Positions 58,563-64,000 of a DNA stretch of 64,000 nucleotides are shown here, piece by piece. The position numbers and the translations under genes were made by a program. A model generated the notes under the pieces. That model was not told the origin of the DNA and ran no database searches. It worked only from the letters and a program-made list of their open reading frames with translations. This DNA comes from Selaginella moellendorffii (lineage: Eukaryota > Streptophyta > Lycopodiopsida > Selaginellales > Selaginellaceae), in the NCBI RefSeq assembly GCF_000143415.4, contig NW_003314284.1:1220984-1284983 (forward strand), read 5' to 3'. Position 1 is the stretch's first letter. Each line of letters starts with the position of its first letter.

Positions 58563-58990
58563 GAACGGCATCACCACCGATGCTGTGACGCTTGCCTGGG
58601 TACTCTCGGGGTGAAACACAGGTGGGATTACTTCGTGTCTAGTGAGGAGCGGCCAACTTTCAAGCACTATGTGGTGATCTTGGATATGCTCGGCTCAAGT
58701 ATGCCGTTCCAGCCAGACTTGGTGTTGTGGAGGACGCTGCTCAGTGCGAATCATAACAATCCCCACGTTAGAAAACGAGCAGCCGATTGCAGCCCAGCGA
58801 TCCTACTAGTTTTCCTGTCCCACATCTACTCGGCCCGGGGAGGCCGAGAAGTTGAGGCACGAAAGTTTAGGATTCATAGAGACAACTCGCAAGGGAGCTT
58901 CGTGATCTTGTCGCTGGCTTTGAAGTCCACGCGGGTATAGAACCCCAGGAAACGATGTCTCTTTCTGGCATGGAATCAAGTAGCAATAGA
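58563..58990 (+). pseudogene. PPR gene relic, E-domain region
   Basis: KHRWDYFVSSEERPTFKHYV, LDMLGSS, MPFQPDLVLWRTLLSA and FLSHIYSARG follow the order of a PPR-E C-terminus (HY..MVDLLGRAG, MPFQPDLVLWRTLL, LSNIYA..G). A deletion after LGSS and later frame changes break it. On the minus strand 59020-58890 encodes another PPR scrap, LLLLDSMPERDIVSWGSI, so two relics abut tail to tail. Confidence 0.72.
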
Positions 58991-59199
58991 GCATTTGTAG
59001 CGGGAACAGGATTGATCGATCCATGAGATCTTGTTATTTGGAGTATGAAAAAATTAATTTGACTGGATTTATTTATGGATTTTGGCCTGCAAATTCGACT
59101 CGTCACCCACAGCGTTCATTCCTCTGATATGGTTGGTGCTTCCTCTGTATCGTGTGGCATTCCTTCGTTTACCACATCATTCCTCTTCTCCTCAGCTCT

Positions 59200-60985
59200 T
59201 TAAGCTGTATGTACTTTGAGCTTTCTTTTATCTGCCCGTGCAGAATTCCGTATGTTGGAAATGAACTCTTCCCTGCTCAAAGTGATCCACTGTAACATCG
59301 TCTTAGTTTCTCAATCAGGACATGCAAAAAAAATCACCTGTGGCATCTCATCAGTGTAGTCTTCATATGTGAAGTTGAGTGCTTTAGCCTTGCCGAAGAA
59401 TCTAATAACTGCTTGGTCGTAGGTCCTATCACAACGAAGTTAGATTCTGGTAGTAAAATAGTAACTAGCGAGTGAGGTTTACCTTGCTCCCTCCTCTTGT
59501 GTCCCATATGCCCCTGGAAATGCAAAACAAAAACAAAACAAACAATAAAAAACCAAATATTATAGCTCAGCTCCTGAAAAGACTCACCAGTCGAATCGCG
59601 AGTCCAGCCTGCACCAAAGATGAAAACAGTGTTAGAATGGTGATGGTCAAAAGCTTGGGTGCTGGCTGTGATCTCTTCAAGTTGATCATGGCAATACATC
59701 CAGGTAGCTAGATGGTATCTCAAGAGGTTTAGAGGGATGAGCTCTACTCACGTTATGGAGGCCGCCCATTCTTGACATTTTGACTTTTTGAGACGATATA
59801 CTCCGCGATAGTTTGATGCTCGAGGCCGAGTCTCCCTCGTGCGTGGAAAGCCAGCGTCACCTCCAAGAAGGTCGGGTGTAAACCAGATCAACGACTTGCC
59901 GCGACTCATTTGACGTAGCATGGTGATGAATTCCTTGTCGGGCAGATTGATCCACTGCAGAGAAAATCCAAGTGTTTAGATCTTGCCAAAGTAGAAACGG
60001 TAATATGATCATACCTGGGGGATCTCGTGCACGTAATCCGAGTAGGGAAAGTTTGGGCAGTTTTGGCCACGGAACTTGATGTAAGCTCGGTCATAAATCC
60101 TGCGAGTGAACATCTTTAAGAAGAAGGAGAAAAACAAATTAACCTGGCTCCGGCTTCCTCATTGCTGCATGAACCAACGTATATTTGCTTGCCTTTACTC
60201 GTACCCCTGATCACCACGATAAATTAAAAATCAGCGTGATTGTTGAAGATCTTTCATTTGAAAAAAAAATTGTAAGGAAGAACATACTCACCAAATATGC
60301 GTCTCCCAACGCTCGATTCTCTTGTAGTACGCCAACGTAACGGGACGACTTTTTAGCGTATCTCCTCGCGCACGTCGGCGTCTTCCTCTTCTTTCTCGTT
60401 TCTTCTTTCTTGGATGGTCGAGCAGCGATCTCCCTCTTCGCACAACTTTTACCTTTTGATCTTTGAGCTCGAGCTGCAAGACGAAGTCTTGATCGTAGAA
60501 GTTGCGGCCCGAGTGACCATGGAGGTGGCTTTCTTTTTCTCGGCGATCATCGGATGATGATCTTGACCACCCACCATCGCTGGTGATGGCGGTGCTAGAC
60601 GACGTCGCTTTGTTCTTGGCGCCAACGACCCTGCTGAAGCTACCGGGGGCAATGTGAATGCGGCCGCAGGATCATCACAATCATCAAGGGAAGGAGCTGC
60701 TGGATCATGGGCAGCAGGAGAGAATATAGAGGTGACGGCCATACCCTTGCGCGCTGAACGCCTGCGCCGCGTGTCCTTGATGTTGGGATCTTCATCCGGG
60801 GCCGCGAAATCTCCTGGAGCAAGCTGGAATCCACTCGCAAGTACCTCCACGGCGAGTAACTCATTCGACGAGGACTCGGTACGAAGTACATGGGCCGGCG
60901 GGCGGCGGCGATTGGGTTGCGGTGGCGCCGCAATACCAGGTGCCCGTGCTGCCGTGGACGATCGAGCAGGATTGGAGCGAGGCAT
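59200..60985 (-). CDS. AP2/ERF transcription factor with two divergent AP2 repeats
   Basis: Exons read on minus: 60985-60453 (MPRSNPARSSTAARAP.., serine/proline-rich with basic clusters such as RTKRRRLAPP), 60408-60292, 60206-60144, 60099-60015 and 59954-59752, then small exons to a TAA at 59202-59200. Repeat 1 is IERWETHIW/GTSKGKQIYV, NEEAGARIYDRAYIKFRG, FPYSDYVHEIPQ. Repeat 2 is SNYRGVYRLKKSKCQEWAAS, YGTQEEGARTYDQAVIRFFG, LNFTYEDYTDEMPQ. Both are followed by a W-I-N/T-L-x-x-EF linker (QWINLPDKEFI; QWITLSREEFI). This layout is the AP2 subfamily (APETALA2/ANT type), DNA-binding regulators of meristem and organ identity; both repeats diverge from consensus. Some splice sites are inferred to keep the frame, including a 44-bp intron after KIKR. 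The start codon lies only about 20 bp from the edge of the duplicated segment at 61.0 kb. Confidence 0.8.
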
Positions 60986-61016
60986 GACCGAGCAAAGTTA
61001 TTGCCAGCTCCATAAG

Positions 61017-61283
61017 TCACATTAATCTTGCAAATCCTATCTTGTCTAAATACCTGTATTCCTCCCAATCAGCTGCAAAATCGTCACACTGCTCTTCTGA
61101 GAATGATGTAGAGAGTAATGCTTTCTCTTGCAACTCTGATTTGCCCCATGTGAATCTACTTCCCGTATCCACTACTACTAAGAGCTTCGTAGTATCACCT
61201 TTGTAACTGCTGAATGTTATGAAGAGTTGGGGTACGCTCTCAAGAGTAAAGTCGAGGTTGATAGCAAATGCGGCAAGCAACAT
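61017..61283 (-). pseudogene. Aspartic protease N-terminal fragment (copy B)
   Basis: MLLAAFAINLDFTLESVPQL leads through VVVDTGSRFTWGKSELQE to DWEEYRYLDK, then a one-base deletion (ATCTTG for ATCCTTG near 61040) shifts the frame. Homology ends about 30 bp later. The Tyr codon at 61205-61203 is intact where copy A has a stop, so each copy is broken differently. Confidence 0.78.
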
Positions 61284-61534
61284 AGATGCAAACAGGGCTG
61301 CAAGACAAGGTTTTAGATCAGTTGAATTGAAGCATCTAGAAAATACCCAGACTTACTGGACTTGTAGGCATGCTGTAAGAAACCCATCGTGTGCCTAACA
61401 GTATAGGTTCAATAGCTAACAAAAAATATGGATTGATGAAGTCATAAGAGCTTACCAAGGAAACAGTAATTCAGGATGTAGAGCTGGCTGGTTCCAAACA
61501 CTTCGATGGAGCTTTCTTCAGTAGGGCTGTGGTT

Positions 61535-61650
61535 TGCTACAAGTGACTGGAAATGTAGCTGCTCCAAGAGACTGGAAATGTGGAGCTGCTACAAGCGACT
61601 AGAAATGTAGAGCTGCTACAAGCGACTGGAAATGTGGAGCTCTGATTTGG
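61535..61650. repeat. 27-bp minisatellite, about four units (copy B)
   Basis: Same unit as at 34473-34650 but with fewer copies. Confidence 0.75.
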
Positions 61651-61659
61651 AACAAGCGA

Positions 61660-62790
61660 CTAGAATTATATCCTCCTTAAGAAACCATCTCCGCTCGGCA
61701 GACAAAGAGATGGTCGAGAAAACACAATCTGTGTGATTGTACGGCATTAACAGCTACCTCTTCCAATAAAAAAGAGTCGCTAAACCACCTTCGGTGTCTG
61801 GACAATGCCGAAGACGCCACGGACAAAGCCTCCCGGCTGTCTCGTTTTCTCCTCCCGTTGGCGGGTGAGCGAGGGTTCTTCAACTTGGAGTCCTTGGCCG
61901 GCCTCACACATCCCCCAAGCTTAAACATCACCTCACTCGGGCCGTTGATTCATTGAGAGTGTTCTTTAAGACCACTAGAGAAAAACTGAAATTCATTATC
62001 AATGAATTTCGAATGAAATGTTTGTGAGAAACTCAATTATAATTAATTTTAAATTTATAACCATGTTGAAATCTAGACTGTCACTCAATTACAAGCGTTG
62101 GAATTGTGCAATGTGCTAGGATAGTGCTGATCTCAGCTGGAGCTGGATTGGCCGCTAGAGCTGGATCACTGCGTTCTCGTGGCTGCACTGTTGCATTGCT
62201 GGATGGAGCTGGATCGCTGCTTGCTTGTGGCTGCACCGCTGACTTGCTACGCTGCTTGCTCGAGCTAGATCACTACACCGCTGCATTGCTGGATGGGCTG
62301 CTCACTGAATGTGTCCCTGGAAATTAGAGAGCTACTCTACACGTACTCCATGTCAAATGCCAAAGCACCTAGCGAAATGAACTTTCAGAAGTTTAGAAGT
62401 TTGGACTGACCAAAATTTGCAGCATTGTATCGATGTTGTTTCCTCTCGCTGGACGAGCCTCCAAAGTAGATTATTCTATGAATTTAAAGGAGTGCCTGTT
62501 GTCGATCAAGTTGGTTTCACTAGTTGCTGCACATACGCCTGGACACCACTTCAAAGATTTAGAACTCACTGACAATTATTTTTTCTATAGAAAACACACC
62601 TTTCTCGTTAGCCAGCACTTGCGAGCTGCTTCTCGGTTTTGCGTGAGCCTCCTCAGCGGCTGCAAACGGAACACTGCAGTTCCAGCATGCTTAGAAAGCT
62701 CTACCTTGGAATCAGCTGATTTTCAGGCTTTGAAACAAAAGCAAAAAAATTAGCACACTTCCAAGAGAAAGAAAAAAATTCCTTGCAAAG
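61660..62790. other. Non-coding spacer of copy B
   Basis: Matches copy A but without the ~650 bp of tandem blocks. Two open stretches (62106-62327 and 62433-62753) correspond to those in copy A and are not recognised. AT-rich around 62030-62060. Confidence 0.4.
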
Positions 62791-62794
62791 AAAC

Positions 62795-63337
62795 TCAAGG
62801 AGGATTGGATACCTTTGGAGAAGGCTCAACGTCTATGGAGTTGTCTGTAAGTGGACTAGTGTCAGCCATGCCCCATTTTGTGTTAGCGTTACTGTCAAGC
62901 TCCAAGTTCCTATCGGATGCAACCTTTTGATGCGCGTAGTAAATATCAGTTTTGTAATGGACGTGGAAGTTGGGAAAAGCTGGAGAAAAGAAAGAGATCC
63001 AAGAGGACAAAATGTATCTCTGCCGCTGCCTATCACTCATTCTGGAGAATCAAGAGAAGCAAGATCAACACAGAGCGGAGAACACTCGCAAGTAAAACAG
63101 AAACTTACACTGGGATGTTTACGCGGAAGTGTACGAATTGATCACCATTAGCGTGTCGTTGCGTGACTTTGATACCTGTGGAAGACAGAGGATTGAAACT
63201 AAACTCTCAAATCGTCACAAGTATCAGACCAGGTTGAGTACCAGGCTTGACCCCGCAAAACCACATGTCCTTGAAAAGTATAGCCTACCTTCAACACGAA
63301 TGATCGTTGGCATTTCAATGGTTCCACCCAGAACAGC
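62795..63337 (-). pseudogene. DnaJ C-terminal domain fragment, copy B
   Basis: Same exon order as copy A: AVLGGTIEMPTIIRVE (from 63337), GVKPGTQPGLIL, GIKVTQRHANGDQFVHF, RVNIPV, then MSDRQRQRY and a hydrophilic tail ending SPKVSNPP at 62795. A 5-bp deletion next to the last acceptor keeps the frame. J domain and zinc finger are absent, so it is a 3' fragment. Confidence 0.68.
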
Positions 63338-63619
63338 CTTGAAAAGATTTCAAGTTCTTCCATCAAAGAATGAGCAAGAAAAACAGAAAAGTGAGACATC
63401 GCAATCGACAGCATGCAACCCTCCATTTTACTACACAGGGAACACACTCAAGGATCTCAGCCAAGAAAACGAAAAAGAAAGAAAAGTCCTACTACATTTC
63501 ATGTAGATACGAGAATGGAAGACCAGAGCTGCGGCATACATAAGAAACCCCCTCCAATCCACGCGATTGCTCCAATCTGCTGCTAGAATGCAATAAAGAT
63601 TCTTACCGATTAGCAATCC

Positions 63620-64000
63620 CTCGACCCACTAGTTTGATGATATATAATTTTACATAACATTGTCATATATAGGCATAAATACATGTGGCACATCAACTGA
63701 ATTTTACTGAATCCTCAGATTCCTCTGCAACATCTCCTTATCTGGGTACACGCCCTTGTTGAACATAAACTAGAGCACCTTGCAAGCCTTGTTGAGTGAC
63801 TTATAGATTGCCAGGCACACCCCTCACGATCACTTGTAGGCTTCTTGGACCAAAGGTTCATATTACTTCACATCTAGCCTCCAATTATATTGTTAGTTTC
63901 ATTAGTATCAGAGTCTTCTGAATTTGTGATATATTTTAGAGGGTAATTATAGAATCTTCTTGTATTTGAAGATTTGCTGGGATGAACAATTCCCAAGTGG
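63620..64000. other. End of copy B with an extra ~280-bp segment
   Basis: Bases about 63655-63935 are absent from copy A. On the minus strand they contain AIYKSLNKACKVL and MFNKGVYPDKEMLQRNLR separated by a stop, which looks like an exon scrap of a gene I do not recognise. Homology to copy A (about 37355-37412) resumes at about 63937. Confidence 0.4.

Larger units (their letters stand above)
61003..64000. repeat. Segmental duplication, copy B (direct repeat of 33.95-37.4 kb)
   Basis: Homology starts at TTGCCAGCTCCATAAGTC (about 61002) and continues, with the indels noted for copy A, to the window end. The left edge abuts the AP2 gene, so the protease is cut off in its N-lobe. Confidence 0.85.

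Overview
This window is nuclear DNA of a land plant, most likely a lycophyte of the Selaginella type. The evidence is a set of plant-specific gene families (chloroplast SufB, an AP2 factor with two AP2 repeats, DUF639, PPR proteins, an A-type P450), very short introns (about 45-75 bp), AAACCCTAA-type promoter motifs, and compact GC-rich genes beside AT-rich retrotransposon debris. The species is inferred, not proven.

Layout. 1-8.2 kb is a dense gene block: the 3' part of VPS50/syndetin (+), a nine-CCHC zinc-knuckle protein (-), and plastid SUFB (+); the last two are divergent across 129 bp. 8.2-23 kb is an AT-rich island of decayed Ty3/gypsy elements on the minus strand, including an old copy (17.3-22.3 kb) of the gypsy family seen again at 45.7-58.3 kb. 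23-24.2 kb is a DUF639 pseudogene. 24.9-31.8 kb holds PRMT4 (CARM1), NSE4 (SMC5/6 kleisin) and a Crinkler/RHS-type P-loop NTPase, all on +. 31.8-33.1 kb holds a PPR relic and a broken second NSE4. 33-37.4 kb and 61-64 kb are two direct copies of one segment carrying a damaged aspartic protease and a DnaJ C-terminal fragment (-). 38-40.7 kb is a head-to-head pair of membrane-anchored epimerase-like genes, one intact and one frameshifted. 40.8-43.7 kb has a P450 fragment, an NSE4 fragment and an intact P450 (-). 43.9-45.6 kb has PPR relics. 59.2-61 kb is the AP2 factor (-).

The most unusual object is at 48.2-55.9 kb: a recent LTR element nested inside the reverse transcriptase of the gypsy element. 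Its 1.75-1.77 kb LTRs are nearly identical, a GTGAT target duplication flanks it, and it has an initiator-Met-type primer binding site. It has no recognisable protein. Its 4.1 kb internal region, and the unique parts of its LTRs, are packed with short perfect hairpins whose arm sequences all differ. One 113-nt stretch has five hairpins in a row, two with tRNA T-loop-like heptaloops. I infer a non-autonomous (LARD-like) retroelement whose product is a highly structured RNA. I know of no description of this pattern.

The housekeeping genes belong to unrelated pathways: vesicle recycling, RNA metabolism, plastid Fe-S assembly, arginine methylation and SMC5/6. The other theme is local duplication: NSE4, P450 and protease/DnaJ pieces have been copied, cut and recombined across the 28-64 kb interval.
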